DNA of 64,000 nt, taken from positions 124,001 through 188,000 of the forward strand of contig NZ_JAQQWU010000002.1 of assembly GCF_028610625.1 (NCBI RefSeq), given 5' to 3'. Made by a program: the position numbers and the translations under genes. The notes under the pieces were generated by a model. That model was not told the origin of the DNA. It ran no database searches and saw nothing but the letters and a program-made list of their open reading frames with translations. This stretch comes from Guptibacillus spartinae (GTDB lineage Bacteria; Bacillota; Bacilli; Bacillales; Guptibacillaceae). How positions within the stretch are numbered: the first letter of the stretch is position 1; the number at the start of each line of letters is the position of its first letter. This document shows positions 6,826-15,987 of the stretch, one piece after another.

Positions 6826-7521
6826 TTATCCTTCAAAAAAGTGCTTTAAGGCAGCAGTTTTCGGGTGTTGAAATAAACTCGCGGTTTCGCCTTGCTCTTC
6901 AACCTTCCCCTCATTCATAAAAAGGGTATAGCTTCCGAGTCTTTTTGCTTGCTTAAGATCATGTGTAATCATTAAAATCGTCTTCCCTTCTTCTTTCACG
7001 AGCTTATGTAGCAATTCTTCCATTAACTCCACCGTCCGCATATCAAGTGCACTCGTTACTTCGTCTAATAATAATACCTCAGGATTATTAGCAAGTGTTC
7101 TTGCAAATGCCACTCGCTGCTGTTCACCACCAGATAAATTTTCTACTTCTTTCGTTAAAAACTCTTCAGATAACTGCACTTTTTCCAATAATTTCACACC
7201 GTCATTTTGCTCCCATTTTTTTCGAAGCGAAGGTCCAAATTTTAGATTCTCTTCTACAGTTCCATCAAATAAATGAGCCTGCTGAAACACCATACCAATG
7301 TTTCGACGCAGCTCAGAAATAGGAAAATCACTAATTTTTTTCCCTTTAAAGTGGATTTCTCCCTTATCCGGATCTTCTAGTCTATTTAGCAGAAGTAACA
7401 AACTACTCTTACCAGCACCTGAAGGTCCGATGATTGTCGTTAAACTTCCTTCCATTAATGAAAAGTGAACATTGCTAACCCGTTCATTAGATACATGATC
7501 TACTTCGATTAGTTTTTTCAT
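6826..7521 (-). CDS. fetA: ABC exporter ATPase, FetA/YjkB family
   Basis: A 231-residue ABC ATPase. Walker A is GPSGAGKSS, the Q-loop is in MVFQQAHLF, the signature is LSGGEQQR, Walker B is VLLLDEVTSALD and the switch His is in MITHDL. Adjacent to a UPF0014 permease it forms the FetAB type exporter. I start at the ATG at 7519-7521, which has AAAGGAAG four bases upstream; a longer frame to 7545 lacks a ribosome binding site and adds non-conserved residues. Confidence 0.87.
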   Translation of the reverse strand: MKKLIEVDHVSNERVSNVHFSLMEGSLTTIIGPSGAGKSSLLLLLNRLEDPDKGEIHFKGKKISDFPISELRRNIGMVFQQAHLFDGTVEENLKFGPSLRKKWEQNDGVKLLEKVQLSEEFLTKEVENLSGGEQQRVAFARTLANNPEVLLLDEVTSALDMRTVELMEELLHKLVKEEGKTILMITHDLKQAKRLGSYTLFMNEGKVEEQGETASLFQHPKTAALKHFFEG

Positions 7522-7641
7522 TGAACTTCCTTTCTTATCAATCAATCGGATTGCTTTACCCTAAACATTTCACATCATTCTCGAAGTCCATTGCTTAGTC
7601 TATGTATTTTTCCCCTACTCATTCGAAAAGCAAACTTTTTC

Positions 7642-7671
7642 ACACAAAAAAACCCTGCAAAGGCAGGGTTA
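7642..7671 (-). terminator. Terminator of the thi operon
   Basis: On the minus strand AACCCTGC pairs with GCAGGGTT over a four-base loop, followed by TTTTTTG; the stem overlaps the last bases of thiD. Confidence 0.88.
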
Positions 7672-8481
7672 AGGTTTCATAATCGGCGTCTGCTTTGTAC
7701 GAAAAGCAGCATGGTTCGTAGGTCCAATTCCTTTTCCTATCGGAGTAGCGTGTGTAATCGCAGTTGTAATAAAATCTTTCGCAAAAGATATTGCTTCTGG
7801 GATAGAGTTCCCCTTTGCAAGCTCAGCTGCAATACAAGCGGAAAATGTACAACCTGTGCCATGTGTATGTTTCGTCTCAATACGCTTTGATTCATAATGA
7901 TAAAAGCGATTATTTACGTACAGAACGTCGATTGAGCGTTCACCCGTCATATGACCTCCTTTTATCAGAACAGCCTTTGCCCCACTTCCGTGTAGAGCTT
8001 TCGCTGCTTCCTCCATTTCCTTCACAGAAGTAATGGTTCCACACTTTAGTAGCTCGGCTGCTTCAGGAAGATTCGGTGTAATGACAGTCCCAAGTGGAAG
8101 GAGCTTTTCCTTCATTGCTAATATCGCATCTTTTTGTAGAAGGGATGCCCCACCCTTAGCAATCATCACAGGATCAATGACAAGATTTGAAACGTGATAT
8201 TCTTTTATTTTATTCGAAACCGTAAGAATAATTTCGCTCGAAAAAAGCATACCTGTCTTAGCAGCGTCCGTTCCAATATCGGAAAGGACAGCATCAAGCT
8301 GCGTCTGCACAGCTTCGGTCGATTGGGGGTATACATGATGGACCCCAAGTGTATTCTGAGCCGTAAGCGCTGTAATTGCACTCATGCCATACACATTGCG
8401 TTCTTGAAATGTTTTTAAATCAGCTTGTATACCAGCTCCCCCTCCACTATCTGAACCAGCAATCGTTAGCGCTTTATACAT
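7669..8481 (-). CDS. thiD: ThiD, hydroxymethylpyrimidine (phosphate) kinase
   Basis: A 270-residue ribokinase-fold enzyme that phosphorylates HMP and HMP-phosphate for thiamine pyrophosphate synthesis. Visible are the N-terminal ALTIAGSDSGGGAGIQAD, the VIDPVMIAKGG strand and the anion-hole motif HGTGCTFSA near the C-terminus. Start ATG at 8479-8481 follows AAGGAGAGG; a longer open frame extends into thiO and is not used. Last gene of the TPP-riboswitch operon. Pyridoxal kinase activity is a known side function of some relatives and cannot be excluded. Confidence 0.9.
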   Translation of the reverse strand: MYKALTIAGSDSGGGAGIQADLKTFQERNVYGMSAITALTAQNTLGVHHVYPQSTEAVQTQLDAVLSDIGTDAAKTGMLFSSEIILTVSNKIKEYHVSNLVIDPVMIAKGGASLLQKDAILAMKEKLLPLGTVITPNLPEAAELLKCGTITSVKEMEEAAKALHGSGAKAVLIKGGHMTGERSIDVLYVNNRFYHYESKRIETKHTHGTGCTFSACIAAELAKGNSIPEAISFAKDFITTAITHATPIGKGIGPTNHAAFRTKQTPIMKP

Positions 8482-8494
8482 TAATAACCTCTCC

Positions 8495-9589
8495 TTATTG
8501 AATAGACTGAAATCGATTAGGATTAAACTGGCCAATCTCGATTCGCTGGGGAATCTGATCGATTTCATCAGCAACAATTTTAGCCGTAATTGGACTTAGC
8601 AAAATACCATTTCGATAGTGTCCAGTCGCCAAAATAATTCCTGTTTTCTCCACTACTCTTCCAATTAGCGGGAAACCATCCTGCGTAGCTGGTCTTAAAC
8701 CAGCCCATTTATGAAAAGGTTCCATTTTTTCAAGAACTGGCATCACTTTCTTACTCCACTTTTCTAAGCGGCCAATTCCATGCATTGTTACGTTTGTATC
8801 GAAATCAGCTATATCCTCTGAAGCGCCAGCGACTACGGACCCATTCGCTTTCGCAACCAGGTAACCCTGACTTGTAAAAATAATGTGATTTAAAGTCGGC
8901 GCCTCATAGGCACAAATTTGTCCACGAATTGGAAAGATAGGTAATGTACAGCCAAGTTCGTTTTCCCAATACATTGACCATGCTCCTGCTGCAAGGACGA
9001 CCTCATCACTCTCGATTCGTTCATTCTTCGTCACCACATCCCCATTCTCAAGTTTCGCCTCTCCAGCATTTTCAACGACGCGTACACCTAAACTTCGGCA
9101 CGCTTGTAAAAGCGCAGCCACATAGCCAGGGGCATAGATATGTGCCTCTTCTGGACACCATAATGCCGCAACTACGTTTTCCGACAGTTCTGGTTCTTTT
9201 TCTCTCACTTCTTCTGCTGTTAAGAGCTTCGATTTAACATGAAACTTCTGTTGCCACGCTTGCTTTGTTTCAAGGGAAAGTCGATCGGCTTCATGATAAA
9301 TGCAGTACAAACTACCACTTTCGTTATACTCAAAATCAATCTCTGAATGTTGTTTCACTTCTTCTTGCCATTCAGGAAAAAGTTGTAAACTTCTTTGACA
9401 TAGTCTGAAGAAGTCATCTGGGTCTTCTTCAATTTCTGAATAAGGCGCAAGCATACCTGCAGCTGCACCAGAAGCCTGTCCACCACATCGCTGCGCTTCT
9501 ACTACAGTAATCTCGTGCCCTCTCTTACGACATTCAAACGCAATGGATAAACCAATCACCCCGCCGCCAATAATTGTAATTCTGGCCAT
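8495..9589 (-). CDS. thiO: ThiO, glycine oxidase
   Basis: A 364-residue FAD-dependent DAO-family oxidase. The dinucleotide motif GGGVIGLS is at residues 8-15, the Glu ending the second strand follows, and VAGASEDIADFD and LATGHYRNGILL are family signatures (the Arg binds substrate carboxylate). It oxidises glycine to iminoglycine (dehydroglycine), the glycine-derived precursor used by ThiG for the thiazole. Start has GGAGGGGC upstream. It lies in the thi operon between thiG and thiD; B. subtilis has thiO before thiS, so the order differs. Confidence 0.9.
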   Translation of the reverse strand: MARITIIGGGVIGLSIAFECRKRGHEITVVEAQRCGGQASGAAAGMLAPYSEIEEDPDDFFRLCQRSLQLFPEWQEEVKQHSEIDFEYNESGSLYCIYHEADRLSLETKQAWQQKFHVKSKLLTAEEVREKEPELSENVVAALWCPEEAHIYAPGYVAALLQACRSLGVRVVENAGEAKLENGDVVTKNERIESDEVVLAAGAWSMYWENELGCTLPIFPIRGQICAYEAPTLNHIIFTSQGYLVAKANGSVVAGASEDIADFDTNVTMHGIGRLEKWSKKVMPVLEKMEPFHKWAGLRPATQDGFPLIGRVVEKTGIILATGHYRNGILLSPITAKIVADEIDQIPQRIEIGQFNPNRFQSIQ

Positions 9590-9604
9590 GATGCCCCTCC
9601 TTCA

Positions 9605-10366
9605 CTAGTTTTGAACTGGACTACTAGCCGTCGCATACTTCTTTTTAGGGATTCGTCCCGCCATATATGACAATCTTCCTGCATGGATCGCATATTTAAC
9701 GGCTTCTGCCATCATGACTGGATTTCTAGCTTTGGCTATCGCTGTATTTAACAATACTCCATCTGCGCCGAGTTCCATGGCTTGTGTAACATCAGCAGCA
9801 CTTCCTAGGCCAGCATCTACAATTACTGGCACTGTAAGCTTCTCCGTTATCCGTTCAATATTATAAGGATTTAAAATGCCTAGACCTGTTCCAATGGGAG
9901 ACCCACCTGGCATAACTGCCGCAGCACCAGCTTCCTGTAATCGATAACAAATGGCAGGATCATCTGATGTGTACGGCAACACAATAAACCCTTCCTCCGC
10001 TAAGATTTCCGTGGCTTTCAGTGTTTCGATTGGATCAGGAATGAGCATTTTTTCATCCTGGCTCACTTCGATCTTGATCCAATCACTTAGTCCAGAGGCT
10101 TTTGCTAAACGAGCGATTCGAATCGCTTCTTCAGCTGATGTTGCCCCCGAAGTATTCGGTAAATATTGAAAAGGCTTTTCAATATGTTGAAGAATAGCAT
10201 CTTCGTCTGGCGCTGAAAGATTTACTCTTCGAATTGCGAATGTCAGCACTTCAGCTTCCGAAGCCTCAATTGCCTTATTTTGAATATAGGGATTCGGGTA
10301 TCTTCCTGTGCCGAGAAAAAGCCTTGATGATAATTGTTTTCCAGCTATGGTGAGTGCATTCATCAT
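9605..10366 (-). CDS. thiG: ThiG, thiazole synthase
   Basis: A 253-residue TIM-barrel enzyme that condenses DXP, dehydroglycine and ThiS-thiocarboxylate to thiazole phosphate. [12 protein letters not shown] opens the barrel, the Schiff-base lysine is Lys98 in DWIKIEV, and the phosphate-binding [10 protein letters not shown] and LLNTAIAKA follow. Two tandem ATGs begin the frame after GGGGG; either may be used. It starts four bases after thiS. Length is normal. Confidence 0.93.
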   Translation of the reverse strand: MMNALTIAGKQLSSRLFLGTGRYPNPYIQNKAIEASEAEVLTFAIRRVNLSAPDEDAILQHIEKPFQYLPNTSGATSAEEAIRIARLAKASGLSDWIKIEVSQDEKMLIPDPIETLKATEILAEEGFIVLPYTSDDPAICYRLQEAGAAAVMPGGSPIGTGLGILNPYNIERITEKLTVPVIVDAGLGSAADVTQAMELGADGVLLNTAIAKARNPVMMAEAVKYAIHAGRLSYMAGRIPKKKYATASSPVQN

Positions 10367-10370
10367 TTCA

Positions 10371-10568
10371 TTAACCCCCTCCTACAAAATGAACAAGTTC
10401 AATTCTCATGCCATCATGAACGTTTGTATCAATCCAGTGCAAACGATCAACGATTATTCCATCCACTTCTGTGACAACCAGTCCTTCTTGCAAACTAAAA
10501 TGTTTCACCACATCCTTCAACGTAACGACATCCAGCTCGTGCTCTTCTCCATTTATTTGTAACCTCAC
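10371..10568 (-). CDS. thiS: ThiS, sulfur carrier protein
   Basis: A 65-residue ubiquitin-like protein ending in VGGG, so a Gly-Gly C-terminus is available for adenylation and thiocarboxylation. It starts with GTG that overlaps the thiE stop (GTGA), indicating coupled translation. It delivers sulfur to ThiG. No thiF follows in this operon; the MoeB/ThiF-type enzyme at 23503-24522 is the only adenylating enzyme visible. Confidence 0.9.
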   Translation of the reverse strand: MRLQINGEEHELDVVTLKDVVKHFSLQEGLVVTEVDGIIVDRLHWIDTNVHDGMRIELVHFVGGG

Positions 10569-11200
10569 TTCTCGATCACCTCACTTGTTATCGCCTGCTG
10601 GAATAGTTCACATGTGCCTTTCACATCATCACTTCCTACCACTTCGCTAATCACACAAATACGCTTTGCGCCAGCACGCAATACGTCAGAAACATTGTGC
10701 AGTTTTATACCTCCAATTGCTACAAATGGAATGGAAATTTCAGAATTCACTTCTTTGATATAATCCGTCGTAACAGGATCGACCACATCACTTTTGCTAT
10801 TAGTCGGAAAAATTGGACCCGCACCGATGTAATCAGCCCCTCCTTTTTCTGCAGCATGTGCTTCCTCAATACGATGAGTAGAAATTCCGATTATTTTATC
10901 TGGTCCTATAACCTTTCTTGCCGTCTCTAGAGGCAAATCATCTTGCCCTAAATGGATCCCATCCGCATCAACAGCTAACGCGATATCAATATGATCATTC
11001 ACAATGAAGAGGATCCTGTACTTTTTTGTTAATGCTCTTAACTTGAGTGCTTTTTCAAGCACAACTTTTTTTGGACTTGTTTTATCACGAAGCTGAATAA
11101 TGTCCGCTCCACCCTGTATGGCTTCCTCCATTACCTCAACGACATCTCGACCTGGATGAAATTCTTCTCCTGTAATCACATATAGTTGAAACTGTTTCAT
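10565..11200 (-). CDS. thiE: ThiE, thiamine-phosphate synthase
   Basis: A 211-residue TIM-barrel enzyme joining HMP-PP with thiazole phosphate. Motifs: GADIIQLRDKTS (pyrophosphate and Mg binding), VNDHIDIALAVDADGIHLGQ, GISTH and GADYIGAGPIFPT with VAIGGI near the end. GGAGGAAG lies eight bases before the ATG. First gene of the operon, preceded by a TPP riboswitch with a terminator. TenI-type aminotautomerases are close relatives, but the full motif set fits ThiE. Confidence 0.9.
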   Translation of the reverse strand: MKQFQLYVITGEEFHPGRDVVEVMEEAIQGGADIIQLRDKTSPKKVVLEKALKLRALTKKYRILFIVNDHIDIALAVDADGIHLGQDDLPLETARKVIGPDKIIGISTHRIEEAHAAEKGGADYIGAGPIFPTNSKSDVVDPVTTDYIKEVNSEISIPFVAIGGIKLHNVSDVLRAGAKRICVISEVVGSDDVKGTCELFQQAITSEVIEK

Positions 11201-11273
11201 GACTGTCTTCCTCCAATATCGTTATAACTTACTTCACATTTCTGTAAAACTGAGAAAAAGACGCTAGAACGTG

Positions 11274-11306
11274 AAAAAACCCCCATTCCGCGTATGGAAT
11301 GGAGGT
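11274..11306 (-). terminator. TPP riboswitch expression-platform terminator
   Basis: On the minus strand CCTCCATTCC pairs with GGAATGGGGG (one G-T) around a six-base loop, then TTTTTT. It lies just after the aptamer and before thiE, so ligand binding should favour termination. Confidence 0.88.
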
Positions 11307-11328
11307 AGTATAAACTCACTGCTACCGA

Positions 11329-11422
11329 CTTCCCTACGCTGGTATCAACCAGATCAGGTTCAAGGGTAAAAGAAATAACGGTTTCTTTTTCTCAGCCTTC
11401 CCTTACATGAAGGCACCCCTAG
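11329..11422 (-). promoter_or_regulatory. TPP riboswitch (THI box)
   Basis: Minus-strand GGGGTGCC, CTGAGA, ACCCTTGAACCTGATCTGG, TTGATACCAGCGTAGGGAAG appear in the order of the TPP aptamer; the last two are the near-invariant THI-box bases. A 20-base internal hairpin between CTGAGA and ACCC is the variable P3a-type extension. It controls thiE-thiS-thiG-thiO-thiD by attenuation. Confidence 0.95.
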
Positions 11423-11428
11423 TCTTAG

Positions 11429-11457
11429 AAATTATGAAATTAGTTTTATTATGACAA
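11429..11457 (-). promoter_or_regulatory. Candidate promoter of the thi operon
   Basis: TTGTCA at 11452-11457 with either TAATTT at 17 bases or CATAAT at 15 bases downstream, immediately before the aptamer. The position is right but the match is weak. Confidence 0.35.
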
Positions 11458-11481
11458 AAAAAATCTTAGAATTCAAGCTCC

Positions 11482-12669
11482 CTACATATATAGGGAAGAC
11501 AGAAAGATGCCTATCGTATTTTGGTATATCTCGTTAAATTGGCTAACTGGTAAAGGATTCTCTCCTTTTCCGATTTCAACGGTGAAACCCGGTTTTCTAA
11601 AATCCTGGATAAACCAATCCTTATAACCTGCAAAACTATCAACATACCGAATGGGGAGGTAGCCGCTTAACCGAGAAAATTCTGATACAAGAATTTCTGA
11701 TTCAGGGGGTTCTAGTCCTTCAAATCCCCAAAAGATTACTTCTCCCTGTGAATGGAATGCTAGCGCTCTGTCAAAATTTTTTCTGGTAGTTAAATCAGCA
11801 ATGGCAATGGCTTCCGGTTCAGTAAGTGGTGCCTTTCCCGGGTAATTTCTTGGAGAAGGCTTTGTTGGTTTACGGGCAGCTTCCACATCCCATTTAGCTG
11901 GGTATTGATTATTCAAATCCACGCCTCGAATGTTTGCTTTCCAACGACTAAATTGGTCATTTCCATTGTTTATTTCATTTGCTAAAGAGCGATATGGCTC
12001 CTCTTCTGGCAATCCATTAATAACGAGGTCAACGCCATCTGGATTAACCATAGGTACGAGTGACAAAGAAGTGGATTCATAAAGAACAGGAAGATAAACC
12101 CCACTAAGCTGCTGGCTACTTGTTAATTCTCGAGCATAATCATCGACAAATTTCATGATTAAAGTCGTTGTTAACCACTCATTTGCGTGAAAAGAGCCAT
12201 TCATGTGAACTTTTTTCTCACCAGTTCCTACCACCAATTCAGGAATAGGTTTTCCCATCACTGTCTCACCGATAAGTCCTTGCTTAATAAATGGGTAGAC
12301 ACCAAGTATTTTGCGGATATCCTTAGCAAGCGTCCCGTAATCATAACTTTGATTGGGGTTTATCAGTGACCACGTGACACGAATGGGGATGTTCACTTTC
12401 TCCCCTGGCTTTAGCGAAAATGGATTTTGATCATTTAATAATAAAATTCCATCTAAAGGTGCTCCATACCAACTCGCTAATTTCCATAAGGTATCCCCTT
12501 TTTTAATCGTATAACTTTTTGTTACATATCCAGGGATCTGTATTTGCTCTCCAATCATTAATTGATCTGGATTTTCAAGATTATTACTGTCTAAAATAAG
12601 ACGGAGCGGTATTTCAAAAACTCGACTGTATTTCCAAAGGCTGTCCCCACTCTTCACTCTTATCTTCAT
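11482..12669 (-). CDS. yqgT: YqgT, LysM-M14 gamma-D-glutamyl-diaminoacid endopeptidase
   Basis: A 395-residue protein with two LysM peptidoglycan-binding repeats (about 1-46 and 50-95) followed by an M14 zinc carboxypeptidase domain. Zinc ligands H161 and E164 are in SFHANEW, a third His is in LAFHSQGEV, and the catalytic Glu is in TVEIGKG near the end. It matches endopeptidase I of sporulating bacilli, which cuts gamma-D-Glu-diaminopimelate bonds in peptidoglycan peptides. No signal peptide is seen, as in the family. Start ATG has GGGAGGG upstream. A small hairpin over its stop codon and a T run may act as terminator before the thi leader. Confidence 0.88.
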   Translation of the reverse strand: MKIRVKSGDSLWKYSRVFEIPLRLILDSNNLENPDQLMIGEQIQIPGYVTKSYTIKKGDTLWKLASWYGAPLDGILLLNDQNPFSLKPGEKVNIPIRVTWSLINPNQSYDYGTLAKDIRKILGVYPFIKQGLIGETVMGKPIPELVVGTGEKKVHMNGSFHANEWLTTTLIMKFVDDYARELTSSQQLSGVYLPVLYESTSLSLVPMVNPDGVDLVINGLPEEEPYRSLANEINNGNDQFSRWKANIRGVDLNNQYPAKWDVEAARKPTKPSPRNYPGKAPLTEPEAIAIADLTTRKNFDRALAFHSQGEVIFWGFEGLEPPESEILVSEFSRLSGYLPIRYVDSFAGYKDWFIQDFRKPGFTVEIGKGENPLPVSQFNEIYQNTIGIFLSSLYM

Positions 12670-12784
12670 GTTTCACCCTCCCACATGGCATATCCTTCTT
12701 ACAATGATATGTCCAAAGAAGGGACTCGTATGCTTCGTGAATAAAGGTTTTCTATTAGCATTGTCTATTTAGTTTGGAAAAGCA

Positions 12785-12816
12785 AAAAACCACACTTTTT
12801 AAAAGTATGGTTTTCC
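12785..12816 (-). terminator. Terminator after the LTA synthase gene
   Basis: On the minus strand AAAACCATACTTTT pairs with AAAAGTGTGGTTTT (one G-T) and ends in TTTTTTG. Confidence 0.85.
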
Positions 12817-12823
12817 ACATGTT

Positions 12824-14695
12824 CTATTTTCCCACTTCAGTTTGTTGTTCCCCATTATGCTTTCCTAAGAAACGAAGGAGATCGCCGTAAACAATTTTAT
12901 CTGAATAAGCGAGGTCTGTCTTTGCCTTCTCCATGTATGGTTCACAAGTAGCTTTATCCGTTTCTTCTCCAGTTTCTTTATTATAACAAACATTTTTAGT
13001 ATAAAGATTGTCTTCAGTGATAAAACTTCCATCACGAAGAATTGTAAAGTTATCTTGTTCTTCAGCAAACAAATCATTGCCGAACTTAATCATGTCTTTT
13101 GTCTCAATTCCAAGAAGGTGCATGATCGTAGGCTTTAAATCAATTTGGCCACCGACCTGTTCCATCACTTTCCCATCCTGGCCAGGGATATGAATAATGA
13201 GAGGCACTTTTTGTAATTCTGTCGATTCAAACGGAGTAATTTCTTTTCCTAGAAACTCACTCATTGCTTTGTTATGGTTTTCGGAGATTCCGTAATGGTC
13301 ACCATACATAACGAAGATTGAATCTTCATAAAGTCCTTCTTCTTTCATACGCTCAAAGAATTTTTTAACCGCTTCATCTTGATAACGAACCGTTGTAAAA
13401 TAACGATTTACAGTGCCGTCATCTGACGTCCACTCTGGAATGTACTCATCTTCTGATTCAAGAGTGAAAGGAAAATGATTTGTAAGGGTAATGTATTTCG
13501 CATAGTAAGGTTCAGGTAAGGTTTCTAAATATTTGATGGATTGATCAAAAAAGTATTCATCTTTCAATCCCCATCCGATTGAATTATCAGGGGTGACCGT
13601 AAAGTCATTGATGTCATAGAACTTATCGTATTTAAGAGAGTCATACATCACATCACGATTCCAGAAGCTTTTGTTATTCGCATGGAAAACTGCATTATAG
13701 TAGCCATTTTCACTTAAAATTTCTGGAGACGCGTTGTATTCATTTCCTGAATGCGTAAAGAACACCGCACCACTCGGTAGTCCATACAGAGAATTCTCAA
13801 GAATAAACTCAGAGTCAGAAGTTTTCCCCTGAGCTGTTTGATGATAGAAATTAGGGAAATAATAACTTTCATCAATTAGATCATTAAGGAATGGGGTTAT
13901 TTCCTTCCCATCAACCTCTTCGTTTATCACGAAACTTTGCGTAGACTCTAGAGAGACAAGTATAAGGTTTTTGCCTTCTGCTTTACCAAACATTTCAGGG
14001 TTTGGTTCAACGTGGTTCGCTTTCACATAGTTTTCGATATCAACAATTTCACTACCGTCAGCAAAAGCTCGTTGTGCCTTCGCTTTCGATTGAAGAACAG
14101 CATCATAAACATGATAGTTGTAAGTACCGATATATTTGATAAGCATTTCACGATCAAACGTTCTCGTTAAAAGCTGAGGACGCTCGGTTTCAGCAAGGCC
14201 TACATTAATAGCAAACAGAGCAATTGCGCTTGCAAATACGATTGCTATTTCTTTTTTCTTAACAGTATATGTTTTAGATTTTCTTACAAACAAATAAACA
14301 GAAAGAAGAATAACATCTAGAAATAACAAGAAATCAAACCCGCTTACAAGCTCAGCAATACTGCCGCCAAGTTCGCCCATGTTATTTGTTTGAAAGAGCA
14401 ACGGTATCGTGATGAAGTCAGTAAATTCACGGTAATAGACAACATTTGCAAACAAAATAAATGAACCAATGAAATCAATGACCAGTAACACTCTATTGCG
14501 GTATTTAGGTGAGGCAAATAATGCAAAACCGAGGAATAGTAGGACGGAACTAATTGGGTTTAAAAGTAAGATAAACCCTTCCATTTTATTTTCAGGTTCA
14601 ATGTTAAATGCAAATTCATACACTAGATACGTTTTTAACCACAGCATAACTACTACTACGAGGAAAAACGAATACTTATTTTGTAGCTTTTTCAT
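12824..14695 (-). CDS. yqgS: YqgS, LtaS-family lipoteichoic acid synthase
   Basis: A 623-residue membrane phosphoglycerol transferase. Five membrane segments lie within residues 8-165; an extracellular sulfatase-fold domain follows from about 215. The metal Glu is E250 in LVSLEST, the catalytic Thr is T292 in AQGKTSDSEF, and MYGDHYG carries C-terminal metal ligands. The linker AKAQRAFADG near 205-213 resembles the signal peptidase site that releases the domain in LtaS. It polymerises glycerol phosphate from phosphatidylglycerol into lipoteichoic acid. Position before glcK matches yqgS of B. subtilis; whether it is the main LtaS here is unknown. AAGGAGG precedes the ATG. Confidence 0.9.
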   Translation of the reverse strand: MKKLQNKYSFFLVVVVMLWLKTYLVYEFAFNIEPENKMEGFILLLNPISSVLLFLGFALFASPKYRNRVLLVIDFIGSFILFANVVYYREFTDFITIPLLFQTNNMGELGGSIAELVSGFDFLLFLDVILLSVYLFVRKSKTYTVKKKEIAIVFASAIALFAINVGLAETERPQLLTRTFDREMLIKYIGTYNYHVYDAVLQSKAKAQRAFADGSEIVDIENYVKANHVEPNPEMFGKAEGKNLILVSLESTQSFVINEEVDGKEITPFLNDLIDESYYFPNFYHQTAQGKTSDSEFILENSLYGLPSGAVFFTHSGNEYNASPEILSENGYYNAVFHANNKSFWNRDVMYDSLKYDKFYDINDFTVTPDNSIGWGLKDEYFFDQSIKYLETLPEPYYAKYITLTNHFPFTLESEDEYIPEWTSDDGTVNRYFTTVRYQDEAVKKFFERMKEEGLYEDSIFVMYGDHYGISENHNKAMSEFLGKEITPFESTELQKVPLIIHIPGQDGKVMEQVGGQIDLKPTIMHLLGIETKDMIKFGNDLFAEEQDNFTILRDGSFITEDNLYTKNVCYNKETGEETDKATCEPYMEKAKTDLAYSDKIVYGDLLRFLGKHNGEQQTEVGK

Positions 14696-14917
14696 GATTT
14701 CTTAGTACCTCCTTAGTTGAATATAAGGAAAAGCTACCATATCTTTCTACGACCATACATAATCGCTATGATAGTATGCTTTCGAAATTTAATCAACTAA
14801 CTTTTGTCCTTATTTTAGTATTTCGTTCAACAATATTTTGATTCTATTTAGCGCGTCCGTTATTAATAACGAATAAGTCGTCCAAAAAGTTTCATCTGTG
14901 CAAAAAAATCATAAAAA

Positions 14918-14954
14918 AAGAAGAGATCAGGCTCTAGTGATCTCTTCTTTACCC
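14918..14954 (-). terminator. Terminator after glcK
   Basis: On the minus strand AAGAAGAGATCA pairs with TGATCTCTTCTT around an eight-base loop and is followed by a T run. The roughly 220 bases from here to the LTA synthase start are AT-rich with no frame I can support; they should hold that gene's promoter. Confidence 0.9.
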
Positions 14955-14988
14955 CTGTGACAATAGGAATAAACGCGAACAATTAGGA

Positions 14989-15966
14989 CTAATTCACTAT
15001 CTTTGTTTTCACTAACCATGCCCCACCGATCACACCAGCATCATTCCCAAGTGTTGCAATGGCAAAATCAGAGCCTTCCGTCACCCTAGGTAAGGCATAT
15101 TTTTCAAATTGGTCTTTTAATGGGTTCAATAAAGCATCTCCCGCTTTTGAAACCCCTCCACCAATGACAATTTTCGATGGATTTAAAGCATTCGCTAAAT
15201 TAGCAATGGCTAATCCAAGATAGAAGGTGACCTTGTTTACTACTTCTTCAGCATAACCATCACTTGCTTCAGCGGCTTCAAAAATGTCACGGGAAGTTAG
15301 TTGATTTTGTTCCTTATATGTACGATAAAGGATGCTATCTTGATTAGAGTTAAGGTTCTCCATCGCAATACGAACGATACCAGTGGCAGAAGCAACGGTT
15401 TCAAGGCAACCGGTTTTACCACAGTTACATGAAGCACCACCTTCAGGGATGGAGGTAATATGTCCGATTTCTCCAGCCATTCCGTTCGTACCATGAATGA
15501 TTGTCCCATTTGTAATAATGCCACCGCCTACTCCAGTACCAAGCGTTACACAAAGCAAATCACGTGCACCATCGCCTGCGCCTCGCCACATTTCTCCGAG
15601 AGCTGCAATATTTGCATCATTATCAATGATAACAGGTAAACCTGTTTCAACTTCTAGCTTGTCTTTTAGAGGGAAATTTCGCCAGCCAATATTCACAGCA
15701 TGGTAGATAAAGCCTGTTTCCATCTCAATAAATCCTGGTGCGCCCATTCCAATTCCAGCAAATTTTTCTTTGCTTAACCCCATCTCTTCCATTTTATCGT
15801 CAATTGCTTTAGCGATATGCATGGTAATGTGACGACCAGCTTCCGATTTATCTGTCGGGATTTCCCATTTCTCTTTAATTTCTCCGTAAAAATCCAGGAA
15901 GGCAAGCTTGATTGTTGTCCCTCCAAGATCAACACCTATCAACCATTTTTCTTCTTTCATCATCAT
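14989..15966 (-). CDS. glcK: GlcK, ROK-family glucokinase
   Basis: A 325-residue ROK kinase. The phosphate-binding [10 protein letters not shown] is at residues 11-20, the sugar-binding [12 protein letters not shown] and GTGVGGG follow, and the zinc motif GH(11)[10 protein letters not shown] is complete. It phosphorylates glucose released inside the cell. Three tandem ATGs open the frame after AAAGG; the third has the best spacing. It follows the nitroreductase gene by 21 bases; yqgQ-glcK adjacency is conserved in Bacillus, here with one gene inserted. Confidence 0.92.
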   Translation of the reverse strand: MMMKEEKWLIGVDLGGTTIKLAFLDFYGEIKEKWEIPTDKSEAGRHITMHIAKAIDDKMEEMGLSKEKFAGIGMGAPGFIEMETGFIYHAVNIGWRNFPLKDKLEVETGLPVIIDNDANIAALGEMWRGAGDGARDLLCVTLGTGVGGGIITNGTIIHGTNGMAGEIGHITSIPEGGASCNCGKTGCLETVASATGIVRIAMENLNSNQDSILYRTYKEQNQLTSRDIFEAAEASDGYAEEVVNKVTFYLGLAIANLANALNPSKIVIGGGVSKAGDALLNPLKDQFEKYALPRVTEGSDFAIATLGNDAGVIGGAWLVKTKIVN

Positions 15967-15987
15967 TCACCTTTCTAGCTCTCGCCT

